Shown here one piece after another: positions 17,591-26,624 of a stretch of 64,000 bases of DNA. A model generated the notes under the pieces. That model worked only from the letters and a program-made list of their open reading frames with translations. It was not told the DNA's origin and made no database searches. Within the stretch, counting starts at the first letter, position 1. Every line of letters starts with the position of its first letter. The DNA is taken from positions 1 through 64,000 of the forward strand of contig JACVJC010000004.1 in assembly GCA_015711795.1 (NCBI GenBank), given 5' to 3'. The DNA is from Candidatus Geothermocultor quzhuomuensis. Its GTDB lineage: Bacteria; Actinomycetota; Aquicultoria; Geothermocultorales; Geothermocultoraceae. Both the position numbers and the translations under genes were made by a program.

Positions 17591-18475
17591 TTATCCTTGA
17601 GGGAAAAGAATTTTATATTCTTGGTAATCATTTATTAGTTCTCTCGGTAATTTTAAAAAGTAATAAATTGCTTTATTGAACTGACCACTTTTCACCAAAT
17701 CTCGCACCATTGCGATTCTTACCTTTAACTTCCTTTTTAAAGCATTAAATATCTTAAAATTATGCTCAGTTGCTAACTTTCTAAAATGAACATCTAATAC
17801 ATTTAAGAGATTGTTGTAGTTCATTTCTAAATTAGCACTGATGTTTGTTTCATGAAGGACATACTCGCCTAAAAATTCATGCAGAAAATAAAACTTGCAA
17901 CCATTAGCCGCAAGACGAAGCCAAAGATCATAATCTTCCACGGAGAAAAAATCTTTTCGTTCATCAAATAACCCTACTTGATATAGCTTCTCCTTCTTAA
18001 CAACAACTGCTGATGTAGAAAGACAATTACCTCTATAAAGTAGAGCTTGATACATATCTTCAACACCTGGACCATAAACTGACTTTCGAATGATTTTATC
18101 AGCCAGTGTCACATACTCATCATGACAAACCAAATCAATGTCTTTATTATTAAAAAATACCTCCATTGTTTTACTAAGTTTCTCTGGATACCACTTATCG
18201 TCCGAGTCAAGGAAAGCAATCATGCCAGCTTGTGATAACTTTATCCCTGTATTTCTTGAAACAGCAGGCAAACCACTCCTTTCCTGATAATGGTAAAAAA
18301 TCCGTTTATCTTTAAATGAGCTAATAACTCCCTTAGTATTATCTGTTGACCCATCATCCACGACAATAACTTCAAAGTTTTGAAAAGTTTGGTCAAGAAC
18401 ACATTGGATAGTCTGACCAACAAAGTGAGCATTATTATAGGTAGGAATAATAACACTAACTGCTGGAACCGTCAT
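17591..18475 (-). CDS. Glycosyltransferase family 2
   Basis: 294 residues, GT-A fold. VSVIIPTYNNAHFVGQTIQC and VIVVDDGSTDNT form the nucleotide-binding start. MIAFLDSDDKW contains the DxD-like motif, and FFSVEDYDLWLRLA is the ED acid/base region. It adds one sugar from a nucleotide donor in the cytoplasm. It has no transmembrane tail. ATG start. It lies downstream of the IMPase gene, 130 bases away, in the same direction. Confidence 0.88.
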   Translation of the reverse strand: MTVPAVSVIIPTYNNAHFVGQTIQCVLDQTFQNFEVIVVDDGSTDNTKGVISSFKDKRIFYHYQERSGLPAVSRNTGIKLSQAGMIAFLDSDDKWYPEKLSKTMEVFFNNKDIDLVCHDEYVTLADKIIRKSVYGPGVEDMYQALLYRGNCLSTSAVVVKKEKLYQVGLFDERKDFFSVEDYDLWLRLAANGCKFYFLHEFLGEYVLHETNISANLEMNYNNLLNVLDVHFRKLATEHNFKIFNALKRKLKVRIAMVRDLVKSGQFNKAIYYFLKLPRELINDYQEYKILFPQG

Positions 18476-18605
18476 TTAACTACTAATTTTAACTTAATTT
18501 TTAATTAAAAACTTAGGATTTTCACATTCAAAATTATTCTAACTTAATTATTCAAAAACAACATTATTTTAAAAGGATTAAAAATCACTAACCAGCTTAC
18601 TACCT

Positions 18606-19391
18606 TTACTTTCTATAAATATCTCCCCAAAGGTGAGCATTAGAAGCTATTACTTTAAGAGCATTAGGCTTACTTGACCAGCTAAACCGATAAATTCCTC
18701 CTGCAGCTTTAACTAAAGCCAAACCAGCAGCTACATCCCAAATTTTTATGTCATCCTCGTGGTAAGCATCTGCTCTGCCAGCCGCTACATAAGCTAAGGA
18801 TAAGGCAGCTGAACCTAAAAGGCGAACCTTTTTAAACTTCCTCACTTCCTCAACGAAGTTTAAAACAGACTTTTTAGAAAAATCTCCTCCCACCGGAAAA
18901 CCAGTACACAATATAGCTTGTGATTTTTGAGCAACTTTGCTCACTTGAATTGGTTTTCTATTAAGCCAGGCTCCTTTGCCAACTAAACCAGTAAAAGCTT
19001 CATCCCGAAAAAAATCGTAAATCACCCCTAAGAGAGGTTCTTCTTTCCTCCAAAAGCCAATTGAAATGCAACAAGCGGGAATGCCTCTTGAAAAGTTAAC
19101 ACTACCGTCGAGGGGATCTACAACCCAGCGGTATTCAATGTTAGAATCTTTCTCCAACAAAAAACCAGCTTCTTCTGAAAGGATTGGAAAATTAAATTCT
19201 TGAGAAAGCTGCTCTATTATATAGGATTCTAGCATGTGATCTGCATCAATCTTAACATCTCGAGGCAAATCGATAAGAACTTCCTGGTTTTTAGATATAT
19301 TTTTTAGGATATTTTGACCTGCCTTTTTAGCTGTAGATAAAGCTAACTCAAGTAAAGATGATAAATTTATTTCAGCCATTCCTTTATTCAT
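18606..19391 (-). CDS. Inositol monophosphatase family phosphatase
   Basis: 261 residues, normal length. Metal-binding motifs are SEEAGFLL, WVVDPLDGSVNFSRG (usually DPLDGT) and KIWDVAAGLALVKAAGG. The family dephosphorylates inositol phosphate, sugar phosphates or nucleotide phosphates with Mg2+. Here it follows a hydroxyacid dehydrogenase (8-base overlap), a SIS isomerase and other sugar-acid genes, so a sugar phosphate is the likely substrate. It could remove phosphate before aldol condensation with pyruvate, or from the ulosonate product. That placing is inference. Confidence 0.85.
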   Translation of the reverse strand: MNKGMAEINLSSLLELALSTAKKAGQNILKNISKNQEVLIDLPRDVKIDADHMLESYIIEQLSQEFNFPILSEEAGFLLEKDSNIEYRWVVDPLDGSVNFSRGIPACCISIGFWRKEEPLLGVIYDFFRDEAFTGLVGKGAWLNRKPIQVSKVAQKSQAILCTGFPVGGDFSKKSVLNFVEEVRKFKKVRLLGSAALSLAYVAAGRADAYHEDDIKIWDVAAGLALVKAAGGIYRFSWSSKPNALKVIASNAHLWGDIYRK

Positions 19392-20289
19392 TCTCCTTTA
19401 AAGCTTTAATTAAATTTTCTACTGCTTCCATTTCCATTTCTCTTCGACATTCTAAGGTATAAGAGCCAATGTGAGGAGTTAGGATAACTTGCTTATAATC
19501 ACATAAAACACCATCATAGGGTTCGCTGCTAAAAGTATCGAGCCATGCACCCGCTACCTTCCCACTATCAAGTGCGTGCTTGAGCGCCTGTTCATCAATT
19601 ACACCCCCCCTAGCAGCATTAAGAATATAAACGCCCTCCTTCATCAAACTGAATTCCCGTTCACCTAACAAACACTTCTCGCCACTACAGTGCAGAGTAA
19701 TAATGTCAACTTGTTGTAAAGCTTCATCCAGAGTAATGATTGGAATATCATTAACCTTTCCTGAAAACCTGGGGTCAACTGCAAGAATCTGAGCACCAAG
19801 AGCTAATAAAAGTTGTCCAACCTTCTGACCAATTTGACCAAATCCAATAACCGCTACCTTCATTCCGGCAACTTGCCTGCCTATTTTTTTTACCCACTGG
19901 TGTTTGTGAAGGGCTTGATTCATCTGAGGCACCCCTCTTAAGAGAGAAATTAGACACCCAACGGTTAGTTCAGCCACTGCAGTTATAGGAGCTTGAGGAG
20001 TACTTTTTACAATAATACCAAGTTCCTTTGCAGCCTTAAGGTCAACATTGGAAAGACCAGAACCGCAGCGGGAGATTACTTTTAACTCTGACTTTTCTAA
20101 GACTTCCCGATCTAAAGGTTCGAGCCCAGCAATTAAGCCGATTACACCAGGCAACAGTGCAAAAAGTTCTTTTTTAGACAATTTGCGGCCATAAGGATTT
20201 TTAATAACACTAAAGCCTGCCTCCCCAAGTCTCTCTAGAGGAGCTTTATCTAACTCACCAAAACTTGACGGTCCAATTAAAACTTTCAA
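19384..20289 (-). CDS. D-isomer 2-hydroxyacid dehydrogenase (SerA-like)
   Basis: 301 residues. The NAD-binding motif is VAVIGFGQIGQKVGQLLLAL. Catalytic residues are visible: Arg in SRCGSGLSNVD, Glu in LDTFSSEP and His in LTPHIGSYT. ARGGVIDEQAL is also typical. It interconverts a 2-keto acid and a D-2-hydroxyacid. At 301 residues it lacks the C-terminal ACT domain of many phosphoglycerate dehydrogenases. Its place between an IMPase and a SIS isomerase suggests a sugar-acid substrate in surface-sugar synthesis. TTG start. Confidence 0.85.
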   Translation of the reverse strand: MKVLIGPSSFGELDKAPLERLGEAGFSVIKNPYGRKLSKKELFALLPGVIGLIAGLEPLDREVLEKSELKVISRCGSGLSNVDLKAAKELGIIVKSTPQAPITAVAELTVGCLISLLRGVPQMNQALHKHQWVKKIGRQVAGMKVAVIGFGQIGQKVGQLLLALGAQILAVDPRFSGKVNDIPIITLDEALQQVDIITLHCSGEKCLLGEREFSLMKEGVYILNAARGGVIDEQALKHALDSGKVAGAWLDTFSSEPYDGVLCDYKQVILTPHIGSYTLECRREMEMEAVENLIKALKENE

Positions 20290-20395
20290 TTTAGTTTCTT
20301 CACCAAACCCCTATAATCACTTTTGCCCCAAACCTTGCATTGGAAAAAGTTGATCTTTAAAGATGTTTAAAGATATTAGCTAACCTATCTTTTCT

Positions 20396-21025
20396 TTAAA
20401 AATTCTTTTTTCTTTCCTTTAAACCATATTGCAACCAAAGAGCAACTAAATGGTCAATAACAAGATGGACATCTTCTACTGGTCCATATTCGCCTTTTGG
20501 CGTTTTAACATGAATTACGATGTCACAAATATTCCTGAGCAAACCACCATCAAAACCAACCAAGCCAATAACTCTTCCACCCTGCTTTTTTACCCATTCT
20601 GCCGCCTTAATAACATTAGGAGAATTACCACTTGCCGAGATAGCTACTAACTTATCACCAGGTCGAAAATGAATTTTTAGCTGGTTCACAAATATATTTT
20701 CATAACCATCATCATTGGCAATAGCAGTCATTAAGGAGATATTATCAGTGAGAGCTAGCGCTTTTAAAGGTTTTTCATCAGTACCCTTTTTAAAAACATC
20801 CATACCAATGTCATTTGCCATATGGGAAGCGGTAGCTGCTGAACCTCCATTACCAACGATAAAAACTGTGTTTTGATGTTCTCGAGATGCTTCTAACTCA
20901 TCAATGAAAGCCGCTATCGTTTCAGGATTAATTTCAGTAAGTAGCTTCCCAACATAGTTTAAATAAATTTTCGCAAATTCTTTGGCAGAAGTAGATTTAG
21001 TAACGAAATGTTCGATATTGTTCAT
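20396..21025 (-). CDS. SIS-domain sugar-phosphate isomerase (GmhA-like)
   Basis: About 210 residues. VFIVGNGGSAATASHMANDI, AISASGNSPNVIKAAEWVKK and GPVEDVHLVIDHLVALWL place it with GmhA/DiaA-type SIS proteins. I chose the ATG at 21025 (MNNIEHF), with AAAGGA upstream. The longer frame from 21115 would overlap the oxidoreductase gene by 68 bases. It is the second GmhA-like protein in the window and is much diverged from the one at 9081. It probably isomerises a phosphosugar that enters the CMP-sugar pathway around it. Confidence 0.82.
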   Translation of the reverse strand: MNNIEHFVTKSTSAKEFAKIYLNYVGKLLTEINPETIAAFIDELEASREHQNTVFIVGNGGSAATASHMANDIGMDVFKKGTDEKPLKALALTDNISLMTAIANDDGYENIFVNQLKIHFRPGDKLVAISASGNSPNVIKAAEWVKKQGGRVIGLVGFDGGLLRNICDIVIHVKTPKGEYGPVEDVHLVIDHLVALWLQYGLKERKKNF

Positions 21026-21047
21026 AAACTTTTCACAATCCTTTCTT

Positions 21048-22088
21048 TTAATCTGGAGATTCAATTTTATAAGCTTTTCTCCATTCAGGGTCAGCGTAAT
21101 ATATTCGATAAACAAGTTTCATTGTTTCTAAAGCATCTTTACTTGAACCGTGTTTAATCTTTTCACCTTTAATAATTGCGTCAGCAAATTCCCATATTTC
21201 ATCACGCCAGGAATTATCTTCTAAATAAGTGAATGTTTCTTCCTTGGTTGTGCCAACATCAGCCTCATCACGCCAGCCAATAACAAGCTTTTCCTGCCCA
21301 TAACTTTTTGAACCAGAAAGAATCCCGTGAAGTTCGAGAAAACCTTCGGTGAGGTTAACTTCTAAGGAGAAACGGTGCTGCCACTGAGTTGCACTTGAAT
21401 GTAACATTGCAATACGACCTTTGGTATCCCGCATAAGCGCATAGGCATTATCTTCAACATTGTGATGCCAGTAGCTATTAGATATATAACTTTTGACTTC
21501 AATAAACTCCCCACAAAAAAGTCGCATTAAATCCACCATATGAATCCCCTGATCAAGAAGGATACCTCCACCAGCATATCGCCTTGAAGCCCGCCAACCA
21601 CCAGAAAAAGGAATAATCTTGCTCTTACCGTAAACTCCTCGCAAGTTAATAATTTCACCAAATTTGCCAGAATCAATTAGACGAAGAGCCTCCCGCACCG
21701 AGTCATGATAACGATGATTAAATCCATATTTGAGTAACAAATTGGGGTGCTTTTTTTCAACTTCAATTACCTTCTTAACATCAGAAACAGTACGGCCTGG
21801 TGGTTTCTCGCAAAAAACATGCAATCCCCTTTCAAGTCCTGCAATCGTTACCTCAGGTGCTAAATAGTTAGGCAAACTGATAAATAACACATCAAGTGGT
21901 TCCTCTAAAAGCTGGTGATAATTCCGATAAGCTCGCACACCATCAGGCATTGTGAAACACTTCCGGAACTTTCTATCACAAACAGCCACAGTCTTTAGGT
22001 GTGGATGTTGATCAATGAATTGCCGTCGGCGTGTCCCTACCACACCATAACCTGCAATGCCAACCCTAAGAAACTTTTGCTTCATCAT
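21048..22088 (-). CDS. Gfo/Idh/MocA family oxidoreductase
   Basis: 346 residues. The N-terminal Rossmann motif is VGIAGYGVVGTRRRQFI. The family motif EKP appears in HVFCEKPPGRTVSDV, and GGILLDQGIHMVDLMRLF contains the catalytic His region. It oxidises or reduces a sugar or nucleotide-sugar with NAD(P). Its gene is 22 bases upstream of the SIS isomerase gene, so it should work in the same pathway. Substrate unknown. Confidence 0.87.
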   Translation of the reverse strand: MMKQKFLRVGIAGYGVVGTRRRQFIDQHPHLKTVAVCDRKFRKCFTMPDGVRAYRNYHQLLEEPLDVLFISLPNYLAPEVTIAGLERGLHVFCEKPPGRTVSDVKKVIEVEKKHPNLLLKYGFNHRYHDSVREALRLIDSGKFGEIINLRGVYGKSKIIPFSGGWRASRRYAGGGILLDQGIHMVDLMRLFCGEFIEVKSYISNSYWHHNVEDNAYALMRDTKGRIAMLHSSATQWQHRFSLEVNLTEGFLELHGILSGSKSYGQEKLVIGWRDEADVGTTKEETFTYLEDNSWRDEIWEFADAIIKGEKIKHGSSKDALETMKLVYRIYYADPEWRKAYKIESPD

Positions 22089-22311
22089 TACCTCTCCTAA
22101 CTAACCAATAATTACAATTATAAACTAAAGGTCATCAAATTCCCTATACATATCTTCCATGAAATTTATTAGGCAAAATTTATTTCCATTTCGCCTCATT
22201 CCAATAAGGATTGAAAATTACCTTTCACCCACACTCAATTAAATATTTTTCCCTAAAAGTATTATCTTCAACAAATGATGCTAGCCAAAACCCCTCATAA
22301 TCCATTTTTTT

Positions 22312-23058
22312 TCAAAAATATTTAGTTATTGAAAGCAAACTCCACTGTGGATATTGAAAAGCTATTTTTTCTCGTAGCACACGCCAACCCGAATGTAAAA
22401 AAATTTTTTCCCAATCGCTAGGTGAAAACTCAAAAATATGGACATTCTCAATAGTTGGCTTTCTATCACCAAAAACTGATGGATTTAAGTAATCCAAAGC
22501 AACCTTACTTTCCCTGACATAAGGAACAGATATGACTAACCTCTCCACCACAACATTATGAAGAGATTGGAGAAAATCTATGGGGTTAGGAAGATGCTCA
22601 AGTGTTTCCATCACAGTAACAATATCAAATTTTCTCTTCAAACTCGCCAATTTCATAGCATCAGCCCGGATTGCTTTTAAACCACGCTTCCTTATGCGCT
22701 GCACTGCTTCTTTTTGAAGATTAAGTCCACAAGTTAAAAGTCTCCTTTGGTTCACTAAATCTCTAACCATAAGTTGTAATGACCCATCTGAGTCTCCCAC
22801 ATCAAGCAAGGTACAGACTTCTTTCTTTTGAAGTATTTCTGCCACATCATCTGCCACAAAACTACTCTGAGCAGTTAAAAGAAACCTGACTTTATATTCA
22901 AGGAAATCGCTTAGTCTTGCTCCAGTATAATGTTCTTTTAAATCAGGCAGTCTTTCCAGACTCAACCGGTATGCTTTCTTGAATGACGCATCTGAATAAA
23001 TTGCCTTTAATAAAGATTTTATCGCCAACCATTTGCCCAAACTCTTTACTCTTTTCAC
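22312..23058 (-). CDS. SAM-dependent methyltransferase, class I
   Basis: About 248 residues. LLDVGDSDGSLQLMVRDLV is motif I, KFDIVTVMETLEHLPNP is the post-II/IV region and RLVISVPYV is motif V. It should methylate a small acceptor, possibly a sugar of this locus. I prefer the GTG at 23058, with GGAG nine bases upstream. A GTG at 23073 has its Shine-Dalgarno touching the start. It lies between a KdsB-like gene and a Gfo/Idh gene, with a 223-base gap after it that shows no feature. Confidence 0.75.
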   Translation of the reverse strand: MKRVKSLGKWLAIKSLLKAIYSDASFKKAYRLSLERLPDLKEHYTGARLSDFLEYKVRFLLTAQSSFVADDVAEILQKKEVCTLLDVGDSDGSLQLMVRDLVNQRRLLTCGLNLQKEAVQRIRKRGLKAIRADAMKLASLKRKFDIVTVMETLEHLPNPIDFLQSLHNVVVERLVISVPYVRESKVALDYLNPSVFGDRKPTIENVHIFEFSPSDWEKIFLHSGWRVLREKIAFQYPQWSLLSITKYF

Positions 23059-23173
23059 TTCTACTCTCTCCACCCTTGCTTATCACCTTAAAAACAACAC
23101 TTATTATTAAACACAAACACTCGATAAAGAGAAGCCTTAGAAGGGGCAAACATTTATAAATAAATTTATATTT

Positions 23174-23947
23174 TCAATTTTTAATATATCTATTTAATAA
23201 TGTATCATTTTTCATCATCTTTTCCACTTTTTTTAAATCTTCAATTGTATCAACGCTGTAAGTTACAAATGAAGTTTCAACCATCTTAACTTTATAGCCA
23301 TGTTCAAGAATCCTAAGCATATCGATTGACTCGATGATCTCCAGTGGTGTTGACTCAAGCTGGTTAAACTTAATTAAAAAATCTCGCTTATAAGGTATGA
23401 CACAAACCTGTTTAAACATCGGGACTTCTTTTTCCGCTTTTTTCCGAGATGGGATTGGCTCTCGAGAAAAGTACATAGCAAAACCATGCCTATCAATTAC
23501 TACTTTCACTATGTTTGAATCCTCATGCTCTTCTCGCGATTTAAGAGGCGCTACTAAATTTACAACTAAAATTGAATTATCATTCAACATAGGCTTAACC
23601 GCCTCATCAATCATTTCAGGATATATCATTGGCTCATCACCTTGGATCATGACTACAATATCTAATCTTATCTTTTCTTGAGCTTCAATTTTAAGCATCG
23701 CCTCAGCAGTTCGATCAGAAGCCCTTTGGTGAGTATTGGCTGTCATAACAACTTTTCCTCCAATAGATTTAACATAATCAGCGATTTCTTCATCACAAGT
23801 AGCAACATAAACATCACCTAGCATTTTGCTCATTTTACTTCGGTAATAAACATGCCCAATCATTGGTATGCCAAGTATCTTAGCAAGAGGTTTACCGGGA
23901 AAGCGTGTTGAAGCCATACGAGCAGGGATTATGCCAAAAACTTTCAC
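23174..23947 (-). CDS. kdsB: CMP-ulosonate synthetase, KdsB-like
   Basis: 257 residues, standard KdsB length. It has FGIIPARMASTRFPGKPLAK, the nucleotide-binding signature, VVMIQGDEPMIYPEMIDEAV with the metal-binding Asp, and MYFSREPIPS. KdsB transfers CMP from CTP to 3-deoxy-manno-octulosonate (Kdo). Related enzymes use other 3-deoxy-2-ulosonates. GTG start, two bases after the carbamoyltransferase stop, so the two are surely co-transcribed. No KdsA is in the window. A pyruvate aldolase two genes upstream may make the ulosonate instead. The exact sugar is uncertain. Confidence 0.85.
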   Translation of the reverse strand: MKVFGIIPARMASTRFPGKPLAKILGIPMIGHVYYRSKMSKMLGDVYVATCDEEIADYVKSIGGKVVMTANTHQRASDRTAEAMLKIEAQEKIRLDIVVMIQGDEPMIYPEMIDEAVKPMLNDNSILVVNLVAPLKSREEHEDSNIVKVVIDRHGFAMYFSREPIPSRKKAEKEVPMFKQVCVIPYKRDFLIKFNQLESTPLEIIESIDMLRILEHGYKVKMVETSFVTYSVDTIEDLKKVEKMMKNDTLLNRYIKN

Positions 23948-23949
23948 AG

Positions 23950-25704
23950 TTAATCCCCTTTACCGCTTCTAATAATTTCCTTGATGTTTTCAGGAATTGG
24001 TTTTTTAAATAGTAAAAAATTATGCATTATAAGAAAATCTAGTCCTGTTGTATAAAAACACTTCATCGCGTCAACAGGTGAATTCACAATTGGTTCTCCC
24101 TTAACATTAAAGGAAGTATTTAGAACAACAGGTACGCCTGTAAAATTATAAAAATGCTTTATTAGAGAGTAATATAAAGGATTAGCTTTCTTGCTAACTA
24201 CTTGGGCTCTTCCTGTCTTGTCGACATGAGTCACAGCCGGTATCACATTTTCTTTCCCTGGCCTCACTGGGGGAACAAGTAACATAAAAGGAGCAGCTCC
24301 CCCATTACAATCAATAAAGTATTCATCTGCATATTCTTCTAGGACGGAGGGAGCAAAAGGTCTAAATTCTTCCCTAAATTTTATGCGCGCATTAACAATA
24401 TCCTTATTCTCAGCCTTTCGAGGATCAGCTAAAATACTCCGATTTCCAAGAGCCCGTGGCCCAAATTCAGTTCGCCCTTGAAACCAGCCTATAATGTAAC
24501 CTTCTTTTAAAAGGTAAGCCCCTACATAAGATGGGTCTTTTAATTCAACATATTCAACCCCAGAAATTTTTAGTTCTTTTTCAATCTCCTCATTGCTACT
24601 TTCAGGGCCCCAATAAGCATGGTCAAAATGAAATGAAGTCTTTTGATTAAGAATCATGTTTTGAATATAAAAGGCACACCCAACTGAAAGCCCACCGTCA
24701 CCAGCGGCAGGCTGAATGAATATATCCTTAAATGGTGTTTGAGTCTTTATCCGATAATTCATAACTGAGTTTAGTGCTACACCACCTGCCATACATAGAT
24801 AATCTTTCTTCGTTAAAGAATAGAGATAATTTGCAATCTCAACACCAATTTCATTGTACCTTTCCTGTAAACTAGCAGCTATGTCCATATGACGAGTTTC
24901 AATGGGTTCGGAAGGTAAACGAGGTGGGCCAAGTTCAGATACTACTTTTTCAGTAAAATACCTCGAGCCCCACTCAATTGGCGCATAAGATGGGTGTTGT
25001 ACAAGTGATAAATCAATATCAACAACATTTTTCTCAGAAAATTTTAAAGCTTTTCTAAAAAAATCAAGATATTTAGGAGAACCATAAGGAGCTAAACCCA
25101 TAACTTTATATTCATCATGTTGTTTAAAACCTAAGTAAGAAGTAAATGCATAATAAAACTGCCCAAGAGATGTAGGGAAATATTGCTCTTTTAATTTTAT
25201 TATTTTGCTGTCCTCACCATAAGCTAACATCGTTGTAGTCCACTCTCCCCTCCCATCGGTCGCAAAAATAGCAGCCTCTGGAAAATGAGAAACATAGTAA
25301 GCACTGGCTGCATGGGCAAGGTGATGCTCAATAAAGACAATTTTTGCATTAGGAAACATCCTCATGCACTTATTTTTATCTCGCAATGAAGAACGAGAGA
25401 GATTAAGGACAAAAAGGCTTCGCCTGGGAAGATATTTAAGACGGCCGTAAGTAAGAACAAACTTTAACCTTTTTAACATATGAACAGTAGGATGAAATGG
25501 AATCCCAACATAATCAATATCCTCAGGTTTCAAGCCTGCTGTCTCTAAGCAATATTTTATAGATTTTTCAGGAAAACCACCGTAATGTTTGATCCTATTC
25601 ATTCTTTCCTCCTCAACAGCGGCTATTAAACGCCCGTCCTTAAGAATAGCAGCGCTACTATCATGATCTAAAATACTAATTGATAGGCCTAAAATATTTG
25701 CCAT
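23950..25704 (-). CDS. NodU/CmcH-type carbamoyltransferase
   Basis: 584 residues, full length. The N-terminal Kae1-like domain has ISILDHDSSAAILKDGRLIA, HHLAHAASAYYVSHFPEAA and MAGGVALNSVMNYRI. The C-terminal domain has GRTEFGPRALGNRSILADPR and FNVKGEPIVNSP. These enzymes use carbamoyl phosphate and ATP to put a carbamoyl group on a hydroxyl of a sugar or antibiotic. It is tightly coupled to the KdsB-like gene, so a carbamoylated glycan sugar is likely. Which hydroxyl is modified cannot be told. Confidence 0.92.
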   Translation of the reverse strand: MANILGLSISILDHDSSAAILKDGRLIAAVEEERMNRIKHYGGFPEKSIKYCLETAGLKPEDIDYVGIPFHPTVHMLKRLKFVLTYGRLKYLPRRSLFVLNLSRSSLRDKNKCMRMFPNAKIVFIEHHLAHAASAYYVSHFPEAAIFATDGRGEWTTTMLAYGEDSKIIKLKEQYFPTSLGQFYYAFTSYLGFKQHDEYKVMGLAPYGSPKYLDFFRKALKFSEKNVVDIDLSLVQHPSYAPIEWGSRYFTEKVVSELGPPRLPSEPIETRHMDIAASLQERYNEIGVEIANYLYSLTKKDYLCMAGGVALNSVMNYRIKTQTPFKDIFIQPAAGDGGLSVGCAFYIQNMILNQKTSFHFDHAYWGPESSNEEIEKELKISGVEYVELKDPSYVGAYLLKEGYIIGWFQGRTEFGPRALGNRSILADPRKAENKDIVNARIKFREEFRPFAPSVLEEYADEYFIDCNGGAAPFMLLVPPVRPGKENVIPAVTHVDKTGRAQVVSKKANPLYYSLIKHFYNFTGVPVVLNTSFNVKGEPIVNSPVDAMKCFYTTGLDFLIMHNFLLFKKPIPENIKEIIRSGKGD

Positions 25705-25728
25705 TTAAAAATTGCCTCCTCTTTCCAT

Positions 25729-26529
25729 TTATCTACTCCTTTTGTCCAGTTTTTCATTTTTTATTAACTCTTTTATTTTTTTCAAATAATCTACACAACT
25801 TACCCCCAAAAATAGAGTATCTAGGCTAAACGCAATGAATCGATAACCTTCGCTTATCTTTTTTTTAACTTCTACTAGGTCAGGATGAACTACATGAAAA
25901 CCTGCTGGGATATTCATTTGTGTAGATATTTCTACTACTTTTTTTAGAACAGCTACCATATCTGGATGATCAAATTTACCTGGGTAGCCAAGAGAACTTG
26001 TCAAATCATAGGGGCCAATTATAAAAGCATCCACTCCTTCAACTCCCAAAATCTCCCTTAAATTATCGACTGCTTTTATATGTTCTATCTGAACAATAAC
26101 GATACTTTCTTTATTCACCCACTCTTTATATCTTTTAAATTCCAAGCCATAACCTTGAGCTCTAGCTAAACCAACTCCTCTTGTACCTAATGGTGGATAT
26201 TTAACTGCCCTGACCGCTTTTATAGCATCCTCTTTACTATTAATCATAGGAACAATAACTCCGTGAGCCCCGGCGTCCATAACCCGTTTAATTAAATTGG
26301 GATTGTTCTCACCAACTCTTACGAGAGGCACGCATCCTGAAAGTTCAATTATTTGGATTAGTAACTGAGCTTGTGAAAGAGTTATTACGCTGTGTTCCAT
26401 ATCTACAACAAGCCAATCAAATCCAGCTCCAGCCATAATTTCAGCAATACTTGGATGGCTTAAAGTAATCCAACTCCCAATTGTTAATTCACACCGATTT
26501 AAAATACTTTTTAAATTACTCGCTTTCAA
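25729..26529 (-). CDS. HpcH/HpaI family aldolase
   Basis: 266 residues, TIM barrel. Family motifs are GSWITLSHPSIAEIMAGAGF, LVVDMEHSVI, PLVRVGENNPNLIKRVMDAG with the catalytic Arg, GVIVPMINSKEDA and TRGVGLARAQGYG. This class II, metal-dependent aldolase family joins or splits pyruvate (or glyoxylate-type) carbonyl partners, for example 2-keto-3-deoxy acids. It is 24 bases upstream of the carbamoyltransferase and next to a KdsB-like gene. It may therefore build a 3-deoxy-2-ulosonate from pyruvate and a free aldose. That role is inference, and a degradative role is the alternative. Confidence 0.87.
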   Translation of the reverse strand: MKASNLKSILNRCELTIGSWITLSHPSIAEIMAGAGFDWLVVDMEHSVITLSQAQLLIQIIELSGCVPLVRVGENNPNLIKRVMDAGAHGVIVPMINSKEDAIKAVRAVKYPPLGTRGVGLARAQGYGLEFKRYKEWVNKESIVIVQIEHIKAVDNLREILGVEGVDAFIIGPYDLTSSLGYPGKFDHPDMVAVLKKVVEISTQMNIPAGFHVVHPDLVEVKKKISEGYRFIAFSLDTLFLGVSCVDYLKKIKELIKNEKLDKRSR

Positions 26530-26624
26530 ACCACTTATCCTCTCTCAATTTAAATGTTTCACTGTTAACTTAACTAAAACCTTAATCCTATTACAATCAA
26601 TTTCCGGCAAAATCAAAAATAGTC

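Noticed and set aside
22089..22311. Possible small gene or RNA between the Gfo/Idh and methyltransferase genes
   Set aside because: No open frame with a ribosome site, no convincing hairpin and no recognisable family.
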